A model generated the notes under the pieces. The model was not told the origin of the DNA, made no database searches, and worked only from the letters and a program-made list of their open reading frames with translations. A stretch of DNA of 64,000 nt from Acetobacterium wieringae. Lineage in GTDB: Bacteria > Bacillota > Clostridia > Eubacteriales > Eubacteriaceae. The stretch lies in assembly GCF_026646375.1 (NCBI RefSeq), contig NZ_JAIPPU010000007.1, forward strand, positions 62,001 through 126,000, given 5' to 3'. Position numbers and translations under genes: made by a program. Positions 44,588-53,069 of this stretch are shown here, one piece after another; the stretch's first letter is position 1, and each line of letters opens with the position of its first letter.

Positions 44588-45499
44588 ATGGCGTATTATA
44601 ATGATATCAGAGAATTGATTGGCAATACGCCAATGGTAAAGCTTAACCAGTTTCAGGTAAAAAAAGGGGTAAATATTTTTGCCAAGCTGGAACTCTGGAA
44701 TCCTGGCGGCAGCGTCAAGGATCGGATTGGGGTAGCGATGATTGAAGATGCCGAAAACAAAGGGTTGCTTAAACCAGGTGGCACAATCATTGAAGGCACC
44801 GCCGGTAACACGGGTCTCGGCGTGGCCCTGGCCGCCATCAATCGGGGTTATCGGGTAATCTTTGTGGTGCCAACTAAATTTTCAGTGGAAAAACAGACGC
44901 TGATGCGTGCCTATGGTGGAGAAATTGTGAACACGCCCCGTGAACTGGGAATGCAAGGAGCTACGAATAAGGCCCGGGAGTTATTGAAGTCAATTCCCGA
45001 TGCCATTTCACTACAACAGTTTGAAAACCCATCGAATCCTGGTATTCATTACGACACCACCGGACCGGAAATTTTTAATGATCTCGATGGAAACATTGAT
45101 TATCTGGTAGCTGGTGCTGGCAGTGGCGGCACCTATTCCGGGGTGGTGCGTTATTTGAAAGAAAAAAATCCCAACATCAAAGGGATTTTAGCAGATCCCT
45201 ACGGTTCAATCATGGGCGGCGGGACAGCCGGTTGCTATGATATTGAAGGGATAGGCAACGACTTTATTGCCAACACAATGGATATGACCCTGGTTGACGA
45301 GGTTATCAAAGTGGATGATCGAACCGCCTTCGATTTGGTACGATTACTGGCAAAAAAAGAGGGCATTATTGCCGGAACTTCATCTGGCGCAGCACTCTAC
45401 GGGGCACTCAAACTGACAGAAAAAATTGAGCAAGGCAATATTGTTGTGATCTTTCCTGATCGTGGCGACCGTTATTTCAGTAAGAATTTGTATGAGTAG
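44588..45499 (+). CDS. Cystathionine beta-synthase/cysteine synthase family protein (MccA-like)
   Basis: A 303-residue PLP enzyme of the CysK/CBS family. Lys44 (GSVKDRIG) binds PLP. The substrate loop reads GTAGNTGLGVAL rather than the PTSGNTG of the cysK product in this window, and DRGDRYFS replaces the usual [10 protein letters not shown]. These differences, and the MccB-like neighbour, suggest O-acetylserine-dependent cystathionine beta-synthase (MccA). It differs clearly from the protein at 31438, so it is not a recent copy. It ends before a bidirectional terminator. Confidence 0.85.
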   Translation: MAYYNDIRELIGNTPMVKLNQFQVKKGVNIFAKLELWNPGGSVKDRIGVAMIEDAENKGLLKPGGTIIEGTAGNTGLGVALAAINRGYRVIFVVPTKFSVEKQTLMRAYGGEIVNTPRELGMQGATNKARELLKSIPDAISLQQFENPSNPGIHYDTTGPEIFNDLDGNIDYLVAGAGSGGTYSGVVRYLKEKNPNIKGILADPYGSIMGGGTAGCYDIEGIGNDFIANTMDMTLVDEVIKVDDRTAFDLVRLLAKKEGIIAGTSSGAALYGALKLTEKIEQGNIVVIFPDRGDRYFSKNLYE

Positions 45500-45538
45500 G
45501 GAATCAAGATAAAAAAAGTGATTTTAGCTTTAATTTAT

Positions 45539-45575
45539 AAAGCTTCGGTTAGACGATTCGAACCGAAGCTTTTTG
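45539..45575. terminator. Bidirectional terminator
   Basis: AAAGCTTCGGTT (45539-45550) pairs with AACCGAAGCTTT (45561-45572), with T-rich flanks on both strands. It can serve the met operon on the plus strand and the DUF2325 gene on the minus strand. Confidence 0.85.
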
Positions 45576-45592
45576 TTCTCCTAAATTGTTTG

Positions 45593-45931
45593 TTAATGAT
45601 GCACCGACTGTGATTGGGATAAATGGTTGGGGCATCCCTGGCAGGTAGTTTTCTGGCAATGGTCGGCAAGGATTTTCTGCAGAGCGCAGGCACTACTGCT
45701 GTGGGAACGGACAATTGAAGTCCCGGTTTTTTCGCCGCTTTTGATGGCATTGTGAATCATCTTGTGCGATACCGTATTGGTAAAAAGTACGAGCAGGTCG
45801 GGGCTGCCAATGACATTTTTCATATCTGCTGGCATTTGGGTAAAAACCTTAACCTTATACTGATAGCTTTTGCATATTTCTTTATATTTGCATACCATTC
45901 GGTCATGCCCTCCAATAATAACAATCCCCAT
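45593..45931 (-). CDS. DUF2325 domain protein
   Basis: A 112-residue DUF2325 protein with the family hallmarks GGHDRMVCKYKEICK at the start, VFTQMPADMKN, GSPDLLVLFTNTVSHKM and RSHSSSACAL. The C-terminal third adds CQKTTCQGC and a His/Gln/Ser tail, a possible metal or Fe-S site. No enzymatic function is known to me. It is transcribed alone from a promoter overlapping a long palindrome of the sulfur-operator type, so a role in sulfur or Fe-S economy is likely. It has a GAGGAGG site before ATG. Confidence 0.8.
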   Translation of the reverse strand: MGIVIIGGHDRMVCKYKEICKSYQYKVKVFTQMPADMKNVIGSPDLLVLFTNTVSHKMIHNAIKSGEKTGTSIVRSHSSSACALQKILADHCQKTTCQGCPNHLSQSQSVHH

Positions 45932-45945
45932 AATTCAAACCTCCT

Positions 45946-46006
45946 CATATTATTCATATAATATTTATATGAATAATATGATATCATAAATCGGACAGCT
46001 GTTCAA
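45946..46006 (-). promoter_or_regulatory. DUF2325 gene promoter with 35-bp perfect palindrome
   Basis: On the minus strand TTGAAC (46001-46006) and TATCAT (45978-45983) are 17 bases apart. Bases 45946-45960 and 45966-45980 are exact inverted repeats (15-5-15). The core at 45955-45971 is CATATAATATTTATATG, the same CATAT-N7-ATATG site as at cysK. The extended symmetry could hold two repressor dimers. Confidence 0.8.
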
Positions 46007-46097
46007 GGATTTATCGATAATTGTTTAAAATTAGTGAACAACAATTATTGAAAAGACAGCGTCGCAATTTAACATATCCAGCATTTAAATCAAGTGT

Positions 46098-47996
46098 TTA
46101 GTTGTCAAGGCGATCATCTTCACAAACAAATGAAAAGGAGCCAAGTTCATGGATACTCGGATCTTGACCGCATAACGGACAGCTCGTATCTTTTTTAAAA
46201 CTAAAAAGATCAAATGAGGTTGCCAGGGTGTCAATCATTAAAAGACGTCCGGTTAAATTGGGTCTAAGACCAAGCAATTGTTTTATGGCTTCAACGGCCT
46301 GGAGTACCCCAATCACCCCGGGCACCGGGCCTAATACACCGGTTTCAGAGCAACTGCCAGCAGTCTGACCATCAGCTTGAGGAAACAGACAGCGAAAACA
46401 AGGGCCATCATCAGGAATCAAGGCGGTTACCTGGCCGTAATATGATAGGGCACCAGCTTCAATCAGCGGCTTTTTTTCCTGATAACAGGCATCATTGAGC
46501 AGATAACGGGTTGGTAAATTATCCAGACCGTCAATGACCAAATCATGCTGGCTAATTAAAGCCCGGGCATTTTCAGTACTGAGAGCTTCGGGATAAAGCG
46601 TTATATTCAGCTCGGGATTAATTGACTTAAGGGCGATCCGGGCCGATTCAACTTTTAACAGGCCGATTCGGGAGCTGGAATGCAGGATCTGGCGATTCAG
46701 ATTACTGATTTCAACCTGGTCAAAATCGATCAGGCTCAGGTGAGTAAGTCCAGCCTTGGCGAGAACCAGATTGGCCGGACAGCCCAGACCTCCGGCACCG
46801 ACGGTTAAAATTCGGGCGGATCTAAGCTTGTTTATATCAATCCCTTGCGATAAATCCGTTGGCGGATGAAGGGGCTGACTGGAGATAAACTGATTATCAA
46901 AAATTTGGCTGACCAAATCATAATAAAAGCCTGCTGTCTGCTGTTCACCGATGTTTAGACATGCTTTAACCAATTCGATTGGTAGCAGGGTTCCAGAAAA
47001 GGCGGCACTGAGATCAGAGCCAAGCGCAATTAATTCATGATTTATGGCCTGATGATCGGAAAAACCCTTATTCTGCAGGGCGTCTAGAAATAGCTTCATG
47101 GTGGCCTTATCATGACAATAGTTAAAGCACCCCTGCCAGGTTTCACAAACAGACACCAAGGTCGGTGTAAAGGTTGTGGCGAGAGTAGCACGGAGAAGCG
47201 ACTCAACCAGCTTGCGGCAAAAGTCGTTGCTTCCATGAATCAGGTTAAAATCAGCAGGCGCCGTGACGGTTTTAACTAACTGCAAAGTGACATCCGGGTT
47301 TTGATCCCGCAAGTTTGCACAAACGGGTTCCCAATTGTCCGGGTTATTAAGAAAGCAGTCGATCTGACCAATGCCCATGGCAACCAGGTAACGAAGCAGC
47401 AGATCGGCGATCTTAAGATTTGGAGCACAAACCAGTATTTTTGTCGTCAGCAGTTTTTTTTGGCCAGCACCACCGATGTCTGGCATAATGATCTGGCGCA
47501 GATAGCGCTTAATCTGGGCAGGATCGGTTAATCCTTCGGTTGGAGCCTGATTCCCGTTGGGGGCAGCGTCCTGATCAGTCGCTTCGATATTTTTGACTAC
47601 ATCTCCTTGTTGTTGATCTGAAGCCTGTTGCTGGCAGTGCTGCTGATAGTTTTGGATGGCATCATGGAGGGCATCAGCGGCGATGTTTGAGCACAGTAGC
47701 TTTTCAGGTGGCAAACCGCCAAGTGCAGTAGCGACATCAGCATTGGTAATTTTAAGGGCTGCGGCAAGGGTTTTTCCACTGGCAATTACGGTAAGCATGC
47801 TACTGGCGGCAATGGCAGCACCGCAACCGAAGGTTTTAAAACGCACCCCTGTCAATTGCTGATCTGAAACTTTTATATAGATTGTAATTTTATCACCATC
47901 GATTGGATTACCGGCGTGTCCCACGCCATCAGGCGTGGCAAAATCGCCAACATTACGGGGATTGGAAAAATGGTCGAGTACTATCTCGTTGTACAT
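46098..47996 (-). CDS. IscU-like scaffold fused to two ThiF/E1-type domains
   Basis: A 632-residue fusion. Residues 1-125 are IscU/SufU-like (LDHFSNPRNVGDF, Cys58 in FGCGAAIAASS, Cys102 in LLCSNIAADAL), but the first ligand cysteine is replaced by Asp33 (GNPIDGD). Residues ~165-385 resemble an E1 domain that lost its glycine-rich loop (RYLRQIIMPDIGGAGQ, then ILVCAPN). Residues ~395-632 are a full MoeB/ThiF-like E1: VGAGGLGCPANLVLAKAG, DFDQVEISNLNRQ, catalytic-type Cys in TAGSCSETG and zinc pairs CFRC and CPLC. It may adenylate a sulfur carrier and link it to an Fe-S or persulfide scaffold. ATG 47996 follows AGGAGG; an upstream in-frame ATG lacks a site. Confidence 0.85.
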   Translation of the reverse strand: MYNEIVLDHFSNPRNVGDFATPDGVGHAGNPIDGDKITIYIKVSDQQLTGVRFKTFGCGAAIAASSMLTVIASGKTLAAALKITNADVATALGGLPPEKLLCSNIAADALHDAIQNYQQHCQQQASDQQQGDVVKNIEATDQDAAPNGNQAPTEGLTDPAQIKRYLRQIIMPDIGGAGQKKLLTTKILVCAPNLKIADLLLRYLVAMGIGQIDCFLNNPDNWEPVCANLRDQNPDVTLQLVKTVTAPADFNLIHGSNDFCRKLVESLLRATLATTFTPTLVSVCETWQGCFNYCHDKATMKLFLDALQNKGFSDHQAINHELIALGSDLSAAFSGTLLPIELVKACLNIGEQQTAGFYYDLVSQIFDNQFISSQPLHPPTDLSQGIDINKLRSARILTVGAGGLGCPANLVLAKAGLTHLSLIDFDQVEISNLNRQILHSSSRIGLLKVESARIALKSINPELNITLYPEALSTENARALISQHDLVIDGLDNLPTRYLLNDACYQEKKPLIEAGALSYYGQVTALIPDDGPCFRCLFPQADGQTAGSCSETGVLGPVPGVIGVLQAVEAIKQLLGLRPNLTGRLLMIDTLATSFDLFSFKKDTSCPLCGQDPSIHELGSFSFVCEDDRLDN

Positions 47997-48022
47997 GATA
48001 TACCTCCTATGCATATATCACA

Positions 48023-48052
48023 ATTATACTATGGAATTAATATGATATACAA
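48023..48052 (-). promoter_or_regulatory. Promoter of the IscU-E1 fusion gene with a half-matching operator
   Basis: On the minus strand TTGTAT (48047-48052) and TATAAT (48023-48028) are 18 bases apart. ACTATGGAATTAATATG (48028-48044) keeps the ATATG half and the 17-base frame of the sulfur operator but has a weaker second half. Confidence 0.5.
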
Positions 48053-48119
48053 CTGAATTGAATGATCTTAAGTAAAAGAAAAAATTATTGATGTGATCGA
48101 ATAGACATGTCGAATCATC

Positions 48120-48173
48120 TTGACATTAATAGGCGAATCGGTTAGTATTGACTAAACATACTGAATCACTATG
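48120..48173 (+). promoter_or_regulatory. Promoter and operator of the metC-patB pair
   Basis: TTGACA (48120-48125) and TAGTAT (48143-48148) are 17 bases apart. CATACTGAATCACTATG (48157-48173) is a diverged copy of the operator (CATAN-N7-NTATG), nine bases after the -10. Confidence 0.65.
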
Positions 48174-48198
48174 AATTGATATAAGAATGGAGAATGAT

Positions 48199-49344
48199 AT
48201 GGATTTTGGAACATTATGCATCCATGGTAACAATAATAAATATGATAACACCGGAGCCATCAGTGTCCCGATTTTTCAGACGGCTACCTTTGCTCATCCT
48301 GGGGTTGGCGAGAGTACTGGTTATGATTATACCAGACAACAAAACCCCACCCGGGAGCATCTCGAAAATATCCTGACCCGGATGGAAGAAGGTGTCGATG
48401 CGATGGCTTTTTCATCGGGGATGGCAGCCATCAGCGCGGTGATGGAACTTTTTTCCCCGGGGGATCACATCATCGCCTCGGACGATCTTTACGGTGGTTC
48501 TCATCGGCTTTTTCATCACATTTCGATTAAGAATGGAATCAGCTTTGATCTGGTTGATACTGCCGATCTTTCGTTAATTGAGCCGCTGATCAGAACCAAT
48601 ACCAGAGCTTTATTTATTGAAACGCCGACCAACCCGATGATGCAGGTCACCGATCTGGCTGGTGTAGCCGAGATTGCCCGCAAACATCAGTTGCTGTTAA
48701 TGGTTGACAACACCTTTTTGACCCCGTATTTTCAGAAACCGCTGAAATTAGGTGCCGACATTGTAATCCATAGCGGCACCAAATACTTAGGTGGTCATAA
48801 TGATACCATTGCCGGTTTTGTAGTCACCCGGGATAAAACCCTGGCTGACAAGCTGCGCTTTATTTTTAAAACGACCGGAGCTGGGTTAGCACCCTTTGAC
48901 AGCTGGCTATTAATTCGGGGAATCAAGACCTTACCGATTCGGATGGATCGACAACAGCAAAATGCCGGCGTGATTGCCAGGTGGCTATGTCAACAGGAAC
49001 GCATTAAGGCAGTCCATTATGTAGGTCTTGAAAGCCATCCCGGTTATCAGATTTCGAAACGTCAGGCGACGGGTTTTGGCGGGATGATCTCTTTTGAAGT
49101 GGACAGTGAAAAAACGGCTCACCATATTCTGGAAGGAGTAAAACTGATTCAGTATGCTGAAAGTCTGGGCGGAGTGGAGAGCTTAATCACCTATCCAATG
49201 CTGCAGACCCATGGCGATATTCCAGAAGAGCAGCGTGAAGCCAAGGGGATTAATAGTCGCCTGCTACGCTTGTCTGTTGGAATTGAAAGTGTTAATGACC
49301 TGATCGATGAGCTCGATCGGGTTTTAAAGGAGACGGTCCAATGA
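48199..49344 (+). CDS. Transsulfuration PLP enzyme (MetB/MetC family)
   Basis: A 381-residue member of the Cys/Met-metabolism PLP family and a second paralogue next to the one at 43426. YDYTRQQNPTREHLENILTRMEEG, the FSSGMAA loop and the PLP lysine in HSGTKYLGGHNDTIAG are present. It is coupled by four overlapping bases to a PatB/MalY-type lyase, so cystathionine gamma-synthase or lyase activity in the same route is likely. ATG 48199 is favoured because ATGGAGA precedes it by about six bases; ATG 48187 is in frame but poorly preceded. Confidence 0.85.
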   Translation: MDFGTLCIHGNNNKYDNTGAISVPIFQTATFAHPGVGESTGYDYTRQQNPTREHLENILTRMEEGVDAMAFSSGMAAISAVMELFSPGDHIIASDDLYGGSHRLFHHISIKNGISFDLVDTADLSLIEPLIRTNTRALFIETPTNPMMQVTDLAGVAEIARKHQLLLMVDNTFLTPYFQKPLKLGADIVIHSGTKYLGGHNDTIAGFVVTRDKTLADKLRFIFKTTGAGLAPFDSWLLIRGIKTLPIRMDRQQQNAGVIARWLCQQERIKAVHYVGLESHPGYQISKRQATGFGGMISFEVDSEKTAHHILEGVKLIQYAESLGGVESLITYPMLQTHGDIPEEQREAKGINSRLLRLSVGIESVNDLIDELDRVLKETVQ

Positions 49345-50519
49345 AATATAACTTTGACGAAATAATCACCCGGGATAATACCAATTCCATTAAATATGAT
49401 TTTGCCCATCGGCGTGGGATGCCAGAAGGGCTTTTGCCACTTTGGGTAGCTGATATGGATTTCAAGACTCCGGCCCCGGTTGTCGAGGCCCTGGTTGAAA
49501 AGAGCAAGCATGGTATCTTTGGATATTCAGAAAGCGGCCAGGATTATTTCTTTATCTTAAAGGAATGGTTTAAAAGTCGGTTTGGCTGGAATATCCAGCC
49601 GGATTGGCTGGTGACCACCCCCGGAGTGGTTTACGCTATTGCCACTGCCATCCGGGCGTTGACTAGAGAAGGTGACAGCATCATTATTCAGCAACCGGTT
49701 TATTATCCCTTTGCCGAAATGATCACGGTCAATGAGCGGAATCTGGTAGTTAACCAGTTAGTTTACGAGGAAGGCCGCTATCGCATTAATTTTGACGACT
49801 TTGAAAAAAAGATCTTAGAAAATGATGTCAAGTTGTTCATTCTCTGCAATCCCCATAATCCGGTGGGACGGGTGTGGACGCAGGCAGAGTTGACTCGCCT
49901 GGGCGATATCTGTTTAAAACATGAGGTCATCGTCATTGCGGATGAAATTCATCAGGATTTTGTTTATCCGGGCTTTAAACATCTGGTTTTTGCTAATTTG
50001 AAGCCGGAATATTTAAGTAATACAATTACCTGTACCGCTCCAAGCAAGACCTTTAATCTGGCTGGGCTTCAGGTTTCCAATATTTTCATCGAGAACCGGG
50101 AGATTCGCAAAAAGTTTAGAAAAGAAATGCACAAAGGCGGTTATAATGAGATCAGCATTATGGGCATTGTCGCCTGCGCGGCCGCCTATTCCAAAGGGCA
50201 GAAGTGGCTGGAGGAATTAAAGGATTACTTATTTAATAACTTGAACTTTGTTAGAACATATCTGGCAGAGCGGCTGCCCCAGATAAAACTGATTGAACCG
50301 GAGGGAACCTATCTGATCTGGCTGGATTTTTGTGAACTGGGCCTTAGCAATCAAGAACTGGAAGATTTAATTATCAACCGGGCGGGCCTCTGGCTGGATG
50401 CCGGGACGATGTTTGGTGCTGGTGGCGATGGCTTTCAGCGTATCAATATGGCGTCACCCCGGTTGATTCTGGAGCAGGCCCTTAATCAGCTGGAAAAGGC
50501 CATCAAAAATGACGTGTAA
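49341..50519 (+). CDS. patB: PatB/MalY-type cysteine-S-conjugate (cystathionine) beta-lyase
   Basis: A 392-residue fold-type I PLP enzyme. PLWVADMDFKTPAPV, LCNPHNPVGRVWTQ, ADEIHQDFVYPG and the PLP lysine in APSKTFNLAGLQ are the PatB/MalY signature. It splits cystathionine or other cysteine S-conjugates to thiol, pyruvate and ammonia. Its ATG overlaps the stop of the upstream gene (ATGA). A bidirectional terminator follows. The pairing suggests release of homocysteine or other thiols under sulfur limitation. Confidence 0.9.
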   Translation: MKYNFDEIITRDNTNSIKYDFAHRRGMPEGLLPLWVADMDFKTPAPVVEALVEKSKHGIFGYSESGQDYFFILKEWFKSRFGWNIQPDWLVTTPGVVYAIATAIRALTREGDSIIIQQPVYYPFAEMITVNERNLVVNQLVYEEGRYRINFDDFEKKILENDVKLFILCNPHNPVGRVWTQAELTRLGDICLKHEVIVIADEIHQDFVYPGFKHLVFANLKPEYLSNTITCTAPSKTFNLAGLQVSNIFIENREIRKKFRKEMHKGGYNEISIMGIVACAAAYSKGQKWLEELKDYLFNNLNFVRTYLAERLPQIKLIEPEGTYLIWLDFCELGLSNQELEDLIINRAGLWLDAGTMFGAGGDGFQRINMASPRLILEQALNQLEKAIKNDV

Positions 50520-50544
50520 AGCCAAATAAATAGCGAAATAAAAA

Positions 50545-50582
50545 GGCAGAGACTTCTAAAAAGAATGTCTCTGCCATTTTTG
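50545..50582. terminator. Bidirectional terminator between convergent operons
   Basis: GGCAGAGAC (50545-50553) pairs with GTCTCTGCC (50567-50575), with ATTTTTG on the plus side and TTTTTATTT on the minus side. On the minus strand the stem overlaps the last codons of the aminotransferase gene. Confidence 0.8.
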
Positions 50583-51731
50583 TTTAAGATCGGCCAAACG
50601 GTTCAGGGCCTCATAGAGGGTTGCTTCTTTTTTGGCAAAATGCAGACGGATCAGGTGATTGACATCTTCCCTGAAAAAAGTAGAGCCGGGGACAGCCCCA
50701 ACGCCGACATGTTCGGCTAACCAGGTGCAAAAAGCCAGATCATCATCGGCTTTATAGGGGGATACATCAATCATCACATAATAGGCACCCTGGGGTGTAC
50801 TGTAGCCAAGGCCGATATCATCAAGACCGTTTAAAAAGAGCTGCCTTTTGGCAGTATAGTGTTTGCGCAAATCAAGATAATAGTCATCACCAAATTGCAG
50901 CCCAACGGTGGCGGCTTCCTGGAGCGGTGCCGCGGCACCGACGGTTAAGAAATCATGAACCTTTTTAGCGACATCAATAATATGTTCCGGGGCGATAATA
51001 TAGCCTAACCGCCAACCGGTGATGGAATAGGTTTTTGATAAAGAACTGCAGGAAATCGTGCGTTCAAACATTCCCGGTAAAGAAGCCAGATAAATGTGTT
51101 CATGGGGTTCGTAAACAATGTGTTCATAGACCTCATCGGTGATTACATAGGTATCATATTTCTTGGCCAAATCAGCAATAATCGTCAGTTCTTCGCGGTT
51201 AAACACCTTGCCGGTGGGGTTGGAAGGGTTGCACAGAATCAGCGCTTTGGGATCTTGTTTAAAGGCGGCTTCCAACTCATCGGTATTGAAGTTAAACGCA
51301 GGCGGATGAAGCGGGACATAGATTGGAACAGCACCGGATAAAATGGTATCCGCTCCATAATTCTCATAAAAAGGCGAGAAAACGATGACCTTGTCACCAG
51401 GATTGGCGACAGTCATCATCGCGGCCATCATCGCCTCGGTGCTGCCACAGGTCACTACAATTTCGGTTTCCGGATTAATTGATCGGCCCATTAACCGGTT
51501 CTGTTTTTGTGCCAGGGCTTCCCGGAAATTTTGCGCCCCGCAGGTAATCGAATATTGATGAGGCCCCTGACGGGAAGCTTTTTCCAGAGCCTCAAGAATT
51601 GGTTTCGGTGGATCAAAGTCAGGAAATCCCTGGGACAGGTTGACCGCATTATACTGATTGGAAATACGGGTCATCCGTCGGATTACAGAATCGGTAAAGT
51701 CAGCAGTTCGGTTACTCAGTGGTTTCATCAT
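50556..51731 (-). CDS. Class I aminotransferase, YbdL/methionine aminotransferase-like
   Basis: A 391-residue fold-type I aminotransferase. NLSQGFPDFDPP, QYSITCGAQNFREALA, CNPSNPTGKVF, TDEVYEHIVYEP and the PLP lysine in SSLSKTYSITGWRLGY are present. The start and the C-terminal FAKKEATL segment closely resemble E. coli YbdL, a methionine aminotransferase, as I remember it. As the last gene of the metQNI-porCDAB-ligase operon it would convert imported methionine (or aromatic amino acids) to the 2-oxo acid used by the ferredoxin oxidoreductase. The start is ATG 51731 or the next ATG codon. Confidence 0.85.
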   Translation of the reverse strand: MMKPLSNRTADFTDSVIRRMTRISNQYNAVNLSQGFPDFDPPKPILEALEKASRQGPHQYSITCGAQNFREALAQKQNRLMGRSINPETEIVVTCGSTEAMMAAMMTVANPGDKVIVFSPFYENYGADTILSGAVPIYVPLHPPAFNFNTDELEAAFKQDPKALILCNPSNPTGKVFNREELTIIADLAKKYDTYVITDEVYEHIVYEPHEHIYLASLPGMFERTISCSSLSKTYSITGWRLGYIIAPEHIIDVAKKVHDFLTVGAAAPLQEAATVGLQFGDDYYLDLRKHYTAKRQLFLNGLDDIGLGYSTPQGAYYVMIDVSPYKADDDLAFCTWLAEHVGVGAVPGSTFFREDVNHLIRLHFAKKEATLYEALNRLADLKQKWQRHSF

Positions 51732-51740
51732 GCACCTTCT

Positions 51741-53069
51741 TTAAATTTCATAGATTAAGGTTCGCTCATCGATTAAGCGTTTTGCCTTATGAGTCGCCCG
51801 CTCCAAATCACCATCGTTTAAGATTGTGACATCACCAGGTTTTACACCTAACCGGGTTTTTAGCGCAGCAGCCACCCGTTCTTTTAATACTTCATCCGGT
51901 TCATTGTTGTCATCGGATTTTTCGATTTCCAGCCGATATTTAACCGAATGATTTTGTTCATATAAACGAATCAGGTATTCGCCGGTAATTCCTTCAGTTC
52001 CCCGGATAACAAACTCAATATCACTGGGGAAAACATTAACCCCAGAGACAATAAACATGTCATCCAATCGGCCATGAATTTTAATGCGGGCGTGGGTTCG
52101 CCCACAACTGCAGGGTTTGCGGTTGACTGAGCCAATATCACCGGTTTTGAAACGGATCAGTGGTCGGGCTTTTTTACGCAGGGTGGTGTAGACGAGTTCA
52201 CCCCGTTCACCATCGGGTAAGGGTGCTCCGGTTTTTACATCCAGGACTTCAACCAGAATGTGATCCTCAGCGATATGGAGGCCATCCTTGGCTTCGCACA
52301 TCCCGGCGCAGGCCCCGAATATATCTGATAATCCAAAAAAGTCATATAGCTCGGCATTCCAGACTTTTTCGATGGTTTCCCGGGTGGTTCCAATCGAGCC
52401 ACCGGGCTCGCCGGCTACAATGATAGTACGAATGGCCAAATCCTTGGCAGGGTCAATGCCCATTTTAAGGGCTGTTTCGCCAAGATACAAAGCATAAGAT
52501 GGAGTTGTCCAGATAATCGTCGGTTGGAATTCTTTTAAAATAAAAAGCAGTCGTTCCGATGGCACAGTTCCGGCCCAGATACAAAGGGCTCCCAAATTCT
52601 GGGCCCCGATGACATCCGGTCCACCGACAAATAGTGAAAAATTCAGAGCGTGAACATAACGGTCATGTTTACGCATCCCGGCACCATAAAACAGGCGACT
52701 TTCGACATCCTGCCATTCGTCGAAATCCTGTTTGGTAAAGGGGCTGAGGGTTGGCACTCCGGTTGAGCCGCTGGAAGCCGACACAAAAACGACATCATCT
52801 TCACTGACGGCAATCATGTCGCCTAAAAGCCCGCCTTTGGCCTGCCGTTCCCGTTGGGTGGCCTTATTGGTAAACGGGAATTTTTGAATATCTTCGAGCT
52901 GGTTAAAATCGGCTGGGGTCAGTCCGGCCGCATTAAAGGCTTCTTTATAATAAGCAGAATTGCTGTAGGCAAATGTCAGTATATCTTTTAATTCGCGACG
53001 CTGTAATTCTTCCAGATCTGCTCGTGGCAGGGTCTCGATTTTTTCATCCCAATATTTTTTCTCGCTCAT
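51741..53069 (-). CDS. Phenylacetate-CoA ligase family acyl-CoA ligase
   Basis: A 442-residue AMP-forming ligase of the PaaK family. The phosphate loop is SASSGSTGVPTLSPF (~88-102); FFGLSDIFG, FKTGDIG with CSCGRTHARI, and DDMFIVSGVNVFPSDIE are typical. It overlaps the oxidoreductase beta subunit gene by four bases (ATGA). In such operons it interconverts the acyl-CoA product and free acid; the acyl group is not set by sequence, and the methionine transporter upstream suggests 3-methylthiopropionyl-CoA. ATG 53069 has AAGGAGGA; a longer in-frame form starts inside the upstream gene. Confidence 0.85.
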   Translation of the reverse strand: MSEKKYWDEKIETLPRADLEELQRRELKDILTFAYSNSAYYKEAFNAAGLTPADFNQLEDIQKFPFTNKATQRERQAKGGLLGDMIAVSEDDVVFVSASSGSTGVPTLSPFTKQDFDEWQDVESRLFYGAGMRKHDRYVHALNFSLFVGGPDVIGAQNLGALCIWAGTVPSERLLFILKEFQPTIIWTTPSYALYLGETALKMGIDPAKDLAIRTIIVAGEPGGSIGTTRETIEKVWNAELYDFFGLSDIFGACAGMCEAKDGLHIAEDHILVEVLDVKTGAPLPDGERGELVYTTLRKKARPLIRFKTGDIGSVNRKPCSCGRTHARIKIHGRLDDMFIVSGVNVFPSDIEFVIRGTEGITGEYLIRLYEQNHSVKYRLEIEKSDDNNEPDEVLKERVAAALKTRLGVKPGDVTILNDGDLERATHKAKRLIDERTLIYEI

